64,000 nucleotides of DNA from Treponema sp. (lineage in GTDB: Bacteria > Spirochaetota > Spirochaetia > Treponematales > Treponemataceae): contig JAEESZ010000005.1 in NCBI GenBank assembly GCA_016286535.1, positions 92,585 to 156,584 of the forward strand. The letters are read 5' to 3'. How positions within the stretch are numbered: position 1 is the first letter of the stretch; every line of letters starts with the position of its first letter. A program made the translations under genes and the position numbers. The notes under the pieces were generated by a model, which had not been told where the DNA came from, made no database searches, and saw nothing but the letters and a program-made list of their open reading frames with translations. This document shows, piece by piece, positions 53,525 through 59,848 of the stretch.

Positions 53525-54376
53525 TTATGCAAGAAACTCACCGGCGATTTTTTCAACTAGTTTTGTGCTTAGCGGCTGGGTAGAGGTTTCGGTTGAAATA
53601 ATAAGATTTCGGCCGGGGAAAATGCCGTTGTGAGCATAAAGCTTTAGTTTTGCAACAGCCTTTTCTGCATAGTCCTGGGCATTCATCATTCCAAAGTGTT
53701 CCCAGTAAAACTCCTGTCGTGTCCGTAAATTCAGACAGCAAAAATCGGGATGAAGTTTTATGCGGCGGTCATCTTCTGTTATAACTTCCAGCGGAAACTC
53801 ATAACGGTAGGGAATAGACATGCGGAAAAGTGTGTCTGCAATGATATTTTCTGATTTGGAACGCACAAAGTCTCCGCGGGCGGTAACATATTTTACGGAA
53901 TCTGCAGCAAAGGTCTTTTTTTCATAAGAAAGACTGAGCCACTGGGCTGCAAAATTTTCATCTGACAAATGAACCGGTTTTATGAGCTTTTGCCGTTGCT
54001 TTGTATGCTTTGAAAAAATCTTTTCTACAATTTTGCTTCGAAGCTGCAACTGTTCATACTGGCGTAGTGTGCGATTCAAAAGTTTAAGTTCACAGGATGC
54101 TGCTTCAAGAACTTTTTTATCATACTCCTTTTGGGCAAGCTGTTGAGCAAGCTTTTTGTTTTTGGCAAGAATATAGTGTCCCCCGTTTTTTTCTGAAGTG
54201 CTTTTATGGTAATACTGCACAGCTCCGTTACTTTTAGAAATGCGGAGGTTCCCTTCAGGCGCAGCTTTTAAAGCCTTTTGTTTTATGGCAAGTAGATTTG
54301 AAAGCTCAAAAATGCGGGATTTGAGGACTGGAATTATCTTTTGTTCAGAAATTAATTCTTTTTCGATATTCAGCAT
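53525..54376 (-). CDS. PD-(D/E)XK-type nuclease-like protein with coiled-coil N-terminus
   Basis: A 283-residue protein. The N-terminal 130 residues are helical and Lys/Gln/Glu-rich (coiled-coil-like), with a short beta insertion (GAVQYYHKSTSEKNGGHYI). The C-terminal part (about 165-275) shows RSKSENIIADTLFRMSIPY, then HPDF, then FYWEHFGM and a Lys-rich helix. The order E, PD, WEH, K fits a PD-(D/E)XK endonuclease core. No partner helicase or methyltransferase is adjacent. Upstream of its start lie an array of palindromes and a GC-rich island. No Shine-Dalgarno sequence was seen. A defence or DNA-processing role is possible but unproven. Confidence 0.72.
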   Translation of the reverse strand: MLNIEKELISEQKIIPVLKSRIFELSNLLAIKQKALKAAPEGNLRISKSNGAVQYYHKSTSEKNGGHYILAKNKKLAQQLAQKEYDKKVLEAASCELKLLNRTLRQYEQLQLRSKIVEKIFSKHTKQRQKLIKPVHLSDENFAAQWLSLSYEKKTFAADSVKYVTARGDFVRSKSENIIADTLFRMSIPYRYEFPLEVITEDDRRIKLHPDFCCLNLRTRQEFYWEHFGMMNAQDYAEKAVAKLKLYAHNGIFPGRNLIISTETSTQPLSTKLVEKIAGEFLA

Positions 54377-54446
54377 GATTTAAAAGTATGAATAAAACTG
54401 AAGAAAGGCAAGAAAATAATAGCCAGCTTAGGTAAAATTGGCTATA

Positions 54447-54738
54447 ACTACGGACTCTTTGTGCATAAATCCAGAGTTTAGTCCGTAGTGAATTAAAAAA
54501 ACTTTTTCAGATAAGTTGTAAACTTCAATATGTTACGGACAAATATGTCATTTATTGATATTCAGTCCGTAATAAAATAAAAAAAGTTTGTCATATAGAA
54601 GGATATTTCCTCTCTACTACGGACTAACTGAGTTATTCTTGATGTTAAGTACGTAACAAAACAAAAAAATCTGTTTGATAAAGAAAAGTATTCCCTATTT
54701 TACGGACTTTTTTGCATAAATATTACATTTAGTCCGTA
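54447..54738. repeat. array of four palindromic repeats, ~84-nt period
   Basis: TACGGAC occurs at 54449, 54534, 54618 and 54701 (steps 85, 84, 83). Each is answered 24-27 nt later by GTCCGTA (54481, 54565, 54732) or a one-base variant GTACGTA (54649). In the first copy the arms extend to a perfect 10 bp. Between palindromes there is a conserved A-rich block (A/T-AAA-N-TAAAAAAA-like) then variable sequence. Loops are not conserved. It lies 71 nt upstream of the nuclease start. Confidence 0.8.
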
Positions 54739-54784
54739 TTCTGCATAACAAACCGATGATATAAAAGTAAAATTCACAATCGAA

Positions 54785-54945
54785 GTTTGTAAGCGGGGCG
54801 TTGCGGAGCGGCGATTGAGCCCCGCAGAGGGGGTAGTGGACAAGCAACAAAGCGGAGAGAAGCGGCTCTGTTTGCAGAGACGATTCGTGTAGCGACTTGC
54901 TTGGGAGCGAGGGGGGAGGACTCCCCCTCCTTACTTTTACAAAAC
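54785..54945. other. GC-rich island with four inverted repeats (structured RNA or repeat element)
   Basis: A sharply GC-rich block inside AT-rich intergenic DNA. Inverted repeats: GCGGGGC 54793-54799 with GCCCCGC 54819-54825; CAAGCAA 54841-54847 with TTGCTTG 54897-54903, enclosing CTCTG 54866-54870 with CAGAG 54875-54879; and GGGGGAG 54912-54918 with CTCCCCC 54921-54927. The nested stems look like an RNA fold. No open frame of note. It could be a structured RNA or a dispersed genomic repeat. Confidence 0.45.
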
Positions 54946-55182
54946 CCCTTCCTTCTTCTCCTGGGGAATCACCAGCTTTGGAAAAAGTTCTGCGTACTTA
55001 AGGTCACCGGCTTTGCGGGAAATGTCATTAATCGGAATAAGATGGTAAATATCACAGACAACGCACCAGCAGCCGGCACGGGACTTCAAAAAATCATATA
55101 ACTCGGAAATATCGCATTTTCTCCTGTAGTCCCGGTGCCAGGAACCACAATTATGAGAATACAATAAAATTATAGCACCCAT
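54937..55182 (-). CDS. small hypothetical protein with CxxC
   Basis: An 81-residue frame not recognised as any family. It has CWCVVCDIYHLIP (a CxxC pair) and a charged C-terminus (PQEKKEG). Codon use looks like that of real genes here, but there is no ribosome binding site at the ATG and nothing upstream, so it may be the 3' part of a broken gene. It ends at the edge of the GC-rich island. Confidence 0.4.
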   Translation of the reverse strand: MGAIILLYSHNCGSWHRDYRRKCDISELYDFLKSRAGCWCVVCDIYHLIPINDISRKAGDLKYAELFPKLVIPQEKKEGVL

Positions 55183-55212
55183 TTGATTTTTTGAGTAAAG
55201 TTAAGCAAGGCG

Positions 55213-55221
55213 TGCTATAAT
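55213..55221 (+). promoter_or_regulatory. extended -10 promoter of GNAT gene (leaderless candidate)
   Basis: TGCTATAAT is a perfect extended -10. It ends 6 nt before the ATG at 55228, so the transcript should start at the initiation codon. No Shine-Dalgarno sequence. Confidence 0.7.
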
Positions 55222-55227
55222 TTCCAT

Positions 55228-55731
55228 ATGAATAAGCAAGCAGAAATTGCCACCATAGAAAAAGCAAAAAAAGAAGATTACAAGGATATCCTGAATTTAT
55301 TTAATGAGCTTTTTCAGGTTTTACTGGAATGTAATCCTAATAAATTCCGCCCAATACAAGAAGGAGAAGCTGCTCTACAGCAAAAAGACTTTGAAGATTC
55401 CTTAAAGGAAGGAGCCTGGCGGAATTTTGAGCTATATAAAATTGACGGAAAAATTGTGGGCCTAATAGATTACGCAATTTACGATACCAGCAATTATCCA
55501 GGCTATATTCCCTGTAAGCTTTGCATACTTGGAAACATAGTAGTAAAGAAAGAATACAGGGGAATGGGAATTGGCACAAAGCTTATAAACTACCTTCGCC
55601 AGAAGTGCAAAGACCAGAATATCCAGCGCTTTGAGTTTGAAATGGAAGCATCAAATAAAGCCGCCTTAAAATTCTACAAAAAGCTTGGCCTAAAGGAAAC
55701 AAGAATCCGCTTTGCCGAATACATAAATTAA
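55228..55731 (+). CDS. GNAT-family N-acetyltransferase
   Basis: A 167-residue acetyltransferase. The acetyl-CoA loop is GNIVVKKEYRGMGIGTKLIN (about 102-121), followed by FEFEMEASNKAALKFYKKLG, a typical GNAT C-terminal strand and helix. Substrate unknown. Transcribed alone from a strong extended -10 promoter. Confidence 0.88.
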   Translation: MNKQAEIATIEKAKKEDYKDILNLFNELFQVLLECNPNKFRPIQEGEAALQQKDFEDSLKEGAWRNFELYKIDGKIVGLIDYAIYDTSNYPGYIPCKLCILGNIVVKKEYRGMGIGTKLINYLRQKCKDQNIQRFEFEMEASNKAALKFYKKLGLKETRIRFAEYIN

Positions 55732-55821
55732 TCCCCTGCACATCCACGAAGCGTAGGTTGTTTGCCTGGGGCTGCCATGTTATTCTAAAATCACAAAATG
55801 ACTTAGGTCGGCTGAGAACAA

Positions 55822-55836
55822 ATCAACAATGTTGAT
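55822..55836. promoter_or_regulatory. 15-bp palindrome upstream of XRE-SOR gene
   Basis: ATCAAC AAT GTTGAT has perfect 6-bp arms and lies 18 nt before the start codon. XRE regulators often bind such sites next to their own gene, so autoregulation is plausible. Confidence 0.5.
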
Positions 55837-55853
55837 TATCACAGGAGATGAAA

Positions 55854-56477
55854 ATGGACAACTACGTAACTGGAGCGGTTATCAAGGCCCTGCGCGAAAA
55901 ACAGAATATGACTCAGGAAGAGCTTGCTCAAAAAATTTGTGTAACCGGCAAGGCGGTCAGTAAATGGGAAACAGGCAGAGGCTTTCCTGATATCGGGCTT
56001 TTGGAAAATCTGGGCAAGGCGCTTGGCGTTTCTGTGATTGAGCTGCTTTCGGGCGAAAGCATTACTAACCGGAACAAGGCCTGCAATATGGCAAGGGGAA
56101 ACTTTTATGTTTGTCCTGTCTGTGGGAATATTATTCACACTACGGGAGAGGCTGTCATAAGCTGCTGCGGAATCACCCTGCCGGCGCTTGAGCCAGAAAT
56201 TCTGGAGGCCGAAAATCCGGAAGCAGAAACAATTGAAGCTGCGGAAGGTCACGCTATCCGCATAGAAAGAATTGAAGATGAATACTTTGTGAGCCTGAAT
56301 CACCCTATGACGAAGGACCACTACATTTCTTTTCTTGCAGCCCTTTCAGACCAGGGCCTTCAGCTGGTAAAACTTTACCCTGAGGGACCAGCCCAGGCCC
56401 GCTTTAAAATTGCAGGAGTCCGCAGAATTTATGCCTTCTGCAGGCTCCACGGACTTTTCTCAGTAAAAGTCAGGTAA
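55854..56477 (+). CDS. XRE regulator fused to desulfoferrodoxin/superoxide reductase domain
   Basis: A 207-residue fusion. Residues 5-65 are an XRE helix-turn-helix (MTQEELAQKICVTGKAVSKWE). Residues 84-110 have a desulforedoxin-like site, C87-x2-C90 and C104-C105. Residues 130-207 carry the superoxide reductase iron ligands: H133, H150, H156 (NHPMTKDHYI), C196 and H199 (CRLHGLF). The spacings 6 (H-H) and 3 (C-H) match known enzymes. So both iron centres seem intact on a DNA-binding protein, suggesting superoxide or oxygen sensing. The ATG at 55854 has AGGAG 6 nt upstream; the ATG at 55848 directly abuts it. Confidence 0.85.
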   Translation: MDNYVTGAVIKALREKQNMTQEELAQKICVTGKAVSKWETGRGFPDIGLLENLGKALGVSVIELLSGESITNRNKACNMARGNFYVCPVCGNIIHTTGEAVISCCGITLPALEPEILEAENPEAETIEAAEGHAIRIERIEDEYFVSLNHPMTKDHYISFLAALSDQGLQLVKLYPEGPAQARFKIAGVRRIYAFCRLHGLFSVKVR

Positions 56478-56484
56478 TTTGTTT

Positions 56485-58014
56485 TTATTGTATCTGGCCC
56501 TTTTCCAGACCTTTAAGGGCTTTGTTAAGTTCCTTATCTCCAGTAAGGTTTACCAGAGAATTCAGAATTTCCTGATTACTTACCCAGTAGTCAGGATAAA
56601 AGCCCTTTGTGTCGCCTTTCCAGTGTGGATTAAGCGCAAAAATTGGAGAACGGCGTTTGTCTGAAGCGGCAAGAGACATTTTTACCCTTGAATTTGGAAG
56701 TTCATAAGCGTAAACATCACCAAAATCAATACAACCGCTTGAATTCATTCCAACAAGGGTGACATTATCCAGATTACTGATATAAGAAAGAGCAACAGTG
56801 AATTCTGAAGCAGAGCTGGAAGATTCATCAATAAGAATAAAAATTTTTCCTTTAAACTCTGTGTTATCAAGTTTTGCAATTTCGTTTATAACAGGGTTTT
56901 CCAACCCCTTCCAGTTTCTTTTTCCATTTTTCATAACGTAATCATATTTTTCGCTTATAGCATCTTTTGATGCCTTATTGTAATTTTCAGAATTCATAAT
57001 TTCGTCATAACGGCGTTTTACAGTTACAGGACTTTCCAGAGTGATGGTTCCATAATCATACTTATTTGCGAGGAAAGGGAACTGCCTTACCTTTCCTTCA
57101 TTACTGCCATAAAAAACAGAAGCAAGCAGTTCAATAGTGTAATTTTGAAATCCTCCTGGATTTCCGCGTAAATCAATAATAGCGTATTTTTTGTTTAAAA
57201 CGCAGGCTTTTACTTTGTCCAGAACATCATAAAATTCTTGTTCAGCCTGATCATACAGGGCTTTTTCTTCATGAACATTAAATGAAAAATCTTTTACAGA
57301 AAGATAAACAGAATCTTTTGTTTCTGCAAAGCCAGCCTGAGCAGAGGCCTGTGCAGTTGATGAATTATAAAAAACAGGAATGTTATAGTTTTTGTTATCA
57401 AGGGAGATTTCAATTTCTCTTGTATAGTTTACAGGGAAGTAAATATAGCGGTATAAATCGCCGCGGGCACCTGCTGTTTTCTGTAAATTTTCAGGGTCAC
57501 CGGTATATTTCATGCCGGTTTTAATTCCTTCTACACCGGAAGAAAAAACTACAAAATCATCACCTTTTTTTGTAAATCTTATATCAGATAAAGCGGCATA
57601 TTCGTGATTCCACCAGAAAGTATCATTATCTATTCCCCAGATTCGAAGATGCTTATCTTTTACCGGGAATTTCATAAAAGCCTGACCTACAGCCCAGGCC
57701 ATAGCCCAGTTGTCTATTCCATTTACAATTTTGTATTCCTTGTGGTCATGATTTCGGAATTTGTGGGCAAGTTTACTTTCTATATATTTCCATTTAATTG
57801 TTCTGCGGGCCTTTTTAATATTAAAGCCAAGTTTTACCGCATCATCATAGGGAGCATAAGCCTGGGTAATGTATTCTATAGCGGTGTCTATATCTTCGTT
57901 ACGAAGTTTGCGCTCAGAATCTTTTTTGCATGAAGTAAGGCTGATGCCGGCACTAAAAAGACATAGGCCAGCGGCAAAAATCTTTATCACTTTTCTTAAA
58001 TTTTGATTTTTCAT
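56485..58014 (-). CDS. S41-fold lipoprotein (tail-protease-like), copy 3
   Basis: A 509-residue lipoprotein with lipobox SLTSC at about residue 29. S41 features are YAIIDLRGNPGGF, IFILIDESSSSASEF (serine) and TLVGMNSSGCIDFGDVYAYE, where Cys replaces the expected catalytic lysine. The family ending, WKGDTKGFYPDYW, is shared with the copies at 7849 and 9396. Composition is close to the window average, unlike those two. It begins 39 nt after the ZIP gene on the same strand with no terminator between, so it may be transcribed with it. Convergent with the XRE-SOR gene (7-nt gap). Confidence 0.82.
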   Translation of the reverse strand: MKNQNLRKVIKIFAAGLCLFSAGISLTSCKKDSERKLRNEDIDTAIEYITQAYAPYDDAVKLGFNIKKARRTIKWKYIESKLAHKFRNHDHKEYKIVNGIDNWAMAWAVGQAFMKFPVKDKHLRIWGIDNDTFWWNHEYAALSDIRFTKKGDDFVVFSSGVEGIKTGMKYTGDPENLQKTAGARGDLYRYIYFPVNYTREIEISLDNKNYNIPVFYNSSTAQASAQAGFAETKDSVYLSVKDFSFNVHEEKALYDQAEQEFYDVLDKVKACVLNKKYAIIDLRGNPGGFQNYTIELLASVFYGSNEGKVRQFPFLANKYDYGTITLESPVTVKRRYDEIMNSENYNKASKDAISEKYDYVMKNGKRNWKGLENPVINEIAKLDNTEFKGKIFILIDESSSSASEFTVALSYISNLDNVTLVGMNSSGCIDFGDVYAYELPNSRVKMSLAASDKRRSPIFALNPHWKGDTKGFYPDYWVSNQEILNSLVNLTGDKELNKALKGLEKGQIQ

Positions 58015-58053
58015 AATTTTTCTCCACTTTTTTAAATAATTGTAACAGACTTT

Positions 58054-58833
58054 TTAGCCCAGGGCTACATCAAGAACCATCATAAGGGTAAAGCCCAGCA
58101 TAAACATTATTGTGCCAAGGTTTGAATGCTCTCCTTCGGCCATTTCTGGAACAAGTTCTTCAATTACAACGAAAATCATGGCGCCGGCGGCAAAACTTAA
58201 AAAATAAGGAAGCACAGGCATAACCAGGGAAGAAAGGAGGATAGTGATAAGCCCGGCGATTGGTTCTACAATTCCAGAGAGGATTCCGTACCAGCAGGCT
58301 TTTGACTTTGAAAGTCCCTTTGAATGAAGAGGCATGGAAATGATTGCACCTTCCGGAAAATTCTGAATTGCAATTCCCAGAGCCAGAGAAAGGGCTCCAG
58401 CCTGACTTATCTGTGCAGAACCGGAAGCCCAGCCTGCGTAAAGAATACCAACCGCCATTCCTTCAGGAATATTGTGGAGGGTTACAGCCAGAACCATCAT
58501 GGTAGTTTTTTGTAAATTGGTTTTTATACCTTCCTGACTTTCGTCCAGATGCATATGAGGTACAGTTTTATCAAGAAGTAAAAGGAAAAGCATTCCAAGA
58601 CAGAAGCCGACAGCGGCCGGAATAAAAGCAAGTTTTCCGCGGTCAGAAGACATTTCCATAGAAGGGATAAGCAGACTCCACACCGAGGCTGCAACCATAA
58701 TTCCAGCGGCAAAGCCCGAAAGTATTTTCTGAATCTTTGGATCCAGATCTTTTTTCATAAAAAAAACAAGGGCTGCACCAAGTGAAGTTCCTAAAAATGG
58801 AATAATTAATCCTTTTGCAATTATCAGATTCAT
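58054..58833 (-). CDS. ZIP-family divalent metal transporter
   Basis: A 259-residue membrane protein with eight hydrophobic helices. The two metal-site helices are VTLHNIPEGMAVG (TM4) and IAIQNFPEGAIIS (TM5), and a third site is IEELVPEMAEGEH. The loop HMHLDESQEG between TM3 and TM4 is the usual His-rich loop, here short. ZIP proteins import zinc, iron or manganese into the cytoplasm. The promoter carries a palindrome between -35 and -10, so metal-dependent repression is likely. Confidence 0.92.
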   Translation of the reverse strand: MNLIIAKGLIIPFLGTSLGAALVFFMKKDLDPKIQKILSGFAAGIMVAASVWSLLIPSMEMSSDRGKLAFIPAAVGFCLGMLFLLLLDKTVPHMHLDESQEGIKTNLQKTTMMVLAVTLHNIPEGMAVGILYAGWASGSAQISQAGALSLALGIAIQNFPEGAIISMPLHSKGLSKSKACWYGILSGIVEPIAGLITILLSSLVMPVLPYFLSFAAGAMIFVVIEELVPEMAEGEHSNLGTIMFMLGFTLMMVLDVALG

Positions 58834-58834
58834 A

Positions 58835-58850
58835 GTTAAATACTACTAAC
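58835..58850. promoter_or_regulatory. degenerate operator copy at ZIP start
   Basis: GTTAAATACTACTAAC matches the two perfect downstream palindromes at 10 of 16 positions. It abuts the ZIP start codon. Confidence 0.3.
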
Positions 58851-58871
58851 AAAAAGAAAAAATATCAAATT

Positions 58872-58877
58872 TTTATA
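58872..58877 (-). promoter_or_regulatory. -10 box of ZIP gene
   Basis: On the minus strand TATAAA, with TTCTTG 17 nt upstream as a weak -35. The palindrome at 58880-58895 lies between the two, so a bound protein would block the promoter. The predicted start is about 32 nt before the ATG. Confidence 0.45.
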
Positions 58878-58879
58878 TA

Positions 58880-58895
58880 GTTAGTATTGACTAAC
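58880..58895. promoter_or_regulatory. palindromic operator GTTAGTATTGACTAAC
   Basis: 16-bp palindrome with perfect 7-bp outer arms. It overlaps the minus-strand ZIP promoter and also contains the -35 (TTGACT) of the divergent plus-strand promoter, so one bound protein could control both. Confidence 0.65.
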
Positions 58896-58915
58896 AAGAA
58901 AAGACAGTGTATATT
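58887..58915 (+). promoter_or_regulatory. plus-strand promoter of short transcript
   Basis: TTGACT (58887-58892) and TATATT (58910-58915) are separated by exactly 17 nt, close to the sigma-70 consensus. Predicted start is near 58922. Confidence 0.65.
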
Positions 58916-58930
58916 CTTAATTGTCGGGAA

Positions 58931-58946
58931 GTTAGTATAAACTAAC
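58931..58946. promoter_or_regulatory. palindromic operator GTTAGTATAAACTAAC
   Basis: Second near-identical copy of the 16-bp palindrome, 51 nt from the first. It lies just downstream of the predicted start of the plus-strand transcript, a repressor position. Confidence 0.6.
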
Positions 58947-59061
58947 ACGCGCAAAGTACAGGGCATGTGCAAAACACAAAGCATACGCACGAAGCACAAG
59001 GCACGCGCGAAAAGACATCAGACCCCGACCCAATACAGGCTCTTATAAAATATATATATTC

Positions 59062-59102
59062 CGGGCTGTTCATTTTGCCAGTTGAACGGCCCGTTTTTTT
59101 TT
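59062..59102 (+). terminator. rho-independent terminator of short transcript
   Basis: CGGGCTGTTC (59062-59071) pairs with GAACGGCCCG (59084-59093) with one G-U, followed by nine T (59094-59102). There is no T-run on the other strand, so it serves a plus-strand transcript only. The nearest plus-strand gene upstream ends at 56477. Confidence 0.85.
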
Positions 59103-59138
59103 AACTGATTTTCTGCGCCTTTTTTATATGGAGTTCTT

Positions 59139-59837
59139 TTATATGGATTTATAAAGCATGCAGGGACGTCCACCGGTTTCGTAGTTTATGGTTTCTGCAA
59201 GCTTGTGGTTTTCTACCATATAATTCAAATAATGGCGGACTGTTACAATAGAAAGTCCAAGTTTACCTGCAACAGTATCTCCACTTTGCAGGCCGGGGTT
59301 TTCCTTAAAATATTTTTCGATTGTTTCCAGGGTTTTCTGCTGAATGCCTTTTGGAAGAGAATTTGCGGCAGTAGGAATGGCAGAAGGATTTCCTTTTACT
59401 CCACCTGAGATAATTGAATCTATACTGTTCTGGTCAAGAATGCCTTCTTTACATTTATTAAAGGTACTTGCTTTGGCAGCGAATTTTTCAAGGGCAACCT
59501 GAAAGCGTTCCAGGGCAAAAGGTTTTATAAGATAATCTACAACTCCAAGATTCATGGTCTGTTCCAGAGTAGAAGTATCGTTGGCCGCTGTAACCATAAT
59601 GACTTCTGTCTGGTAATTGTTTTCACGGATTTTTTTAAGGGTTTCTATGCCGTCCATATAAGGCATAAAGACATCAAGTACAACAAGGTCAACTTTATTT
59701 GCCGCTAAAAAGTCCAGGGCGTCTTTTCCGTTGCGGCAGGAAGCTGCAATTTCAAAATCAGGATTTTTTGTAACGTATTGTTCATTAATCATTGCGACCA
59801 TAGGGTCATCTTCAACTATTAAAACCTTGTAACTCAT
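59139..59837 (-). CDS. response regulator, DcuR/CitB type
   Basis: A 232-residue response regulator. The receiver (about 1-120) has VLIVEDDPMV, the acceptor D55 (VVLDVFMPYMDG) and the conserved Lys in DYLIKPF. The output domain (about 165-232) is a winged helix-turn-helix of the CitB/DcuR kind (LGLSIVTVRHYLNYM). Partner of the histidine kinase upstream (11-nt gap). Such pairs typically sense C4-dicarboxylates or citrate and activate their transport genes. Confidence 0.9.
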   Translation of the reverse strand: MSYKVLIVEDDPMVAMINEQYVTKNPDFEIAASCRNGKDALDFLAANKVDLVVLDVFMPYMDGIETLKKIRENNYQTEVIMVTAANDTSTLEQTMNLGVVDYLIKPFALERFQVALEKFAAKASTFNKCKEGILDQNSIDSIISGGVKGNPSAIPTAANSLPKGIQQKTLETIEKYFKENPGLQSGDTVAGKLGLSIVTVRHYLNYMVENHKLAETINYETGGRPCMLYKSI

Positions 59838-59848
59838 AGCTTATAATT

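Larger units (their letters stand above)
58922..59102 (+). ncRNA. candidate ~180-nt regulated small RNA (may encode a 27-residue basic peptide)
   Basis: Between a good promoter (58887-58915) and a strong terminator (59062-59102) lies no conventional gene. A 27-codon frame at 58965-59048 encodes a Lys/Arg/His-rich peptide (MCKTQSIRTKHK...), but without a proper ribosome site. The 5' end includes an operator palindrome (58931-58946) followed by short imperfect repeats of 18-20 nt (58945-59013). Shared operators with the ZIP gene suggest metal control. Existence of the transcript is inferred, not shown. Confidence 0.5.

Noticed and set aside
53359..53556. 65-codon minus-strand frame ending in a CPGC motif
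   Set aside because: It overlaps the nuclease 3' end, has no ribosome site, and shows no family features.
54447..54738. The palindrome array as a CRISPR array
   Set aside because: Only the 7-bp arms repeat, loops differ, period is about 84 nt, and no cas genes are nearby.
54901..55101. 66-codon plus-strand frame across the GC-rich island
   Set aside because: It is the antisense of a better candidate at 54937-55182 and begins within an inverted repeat.
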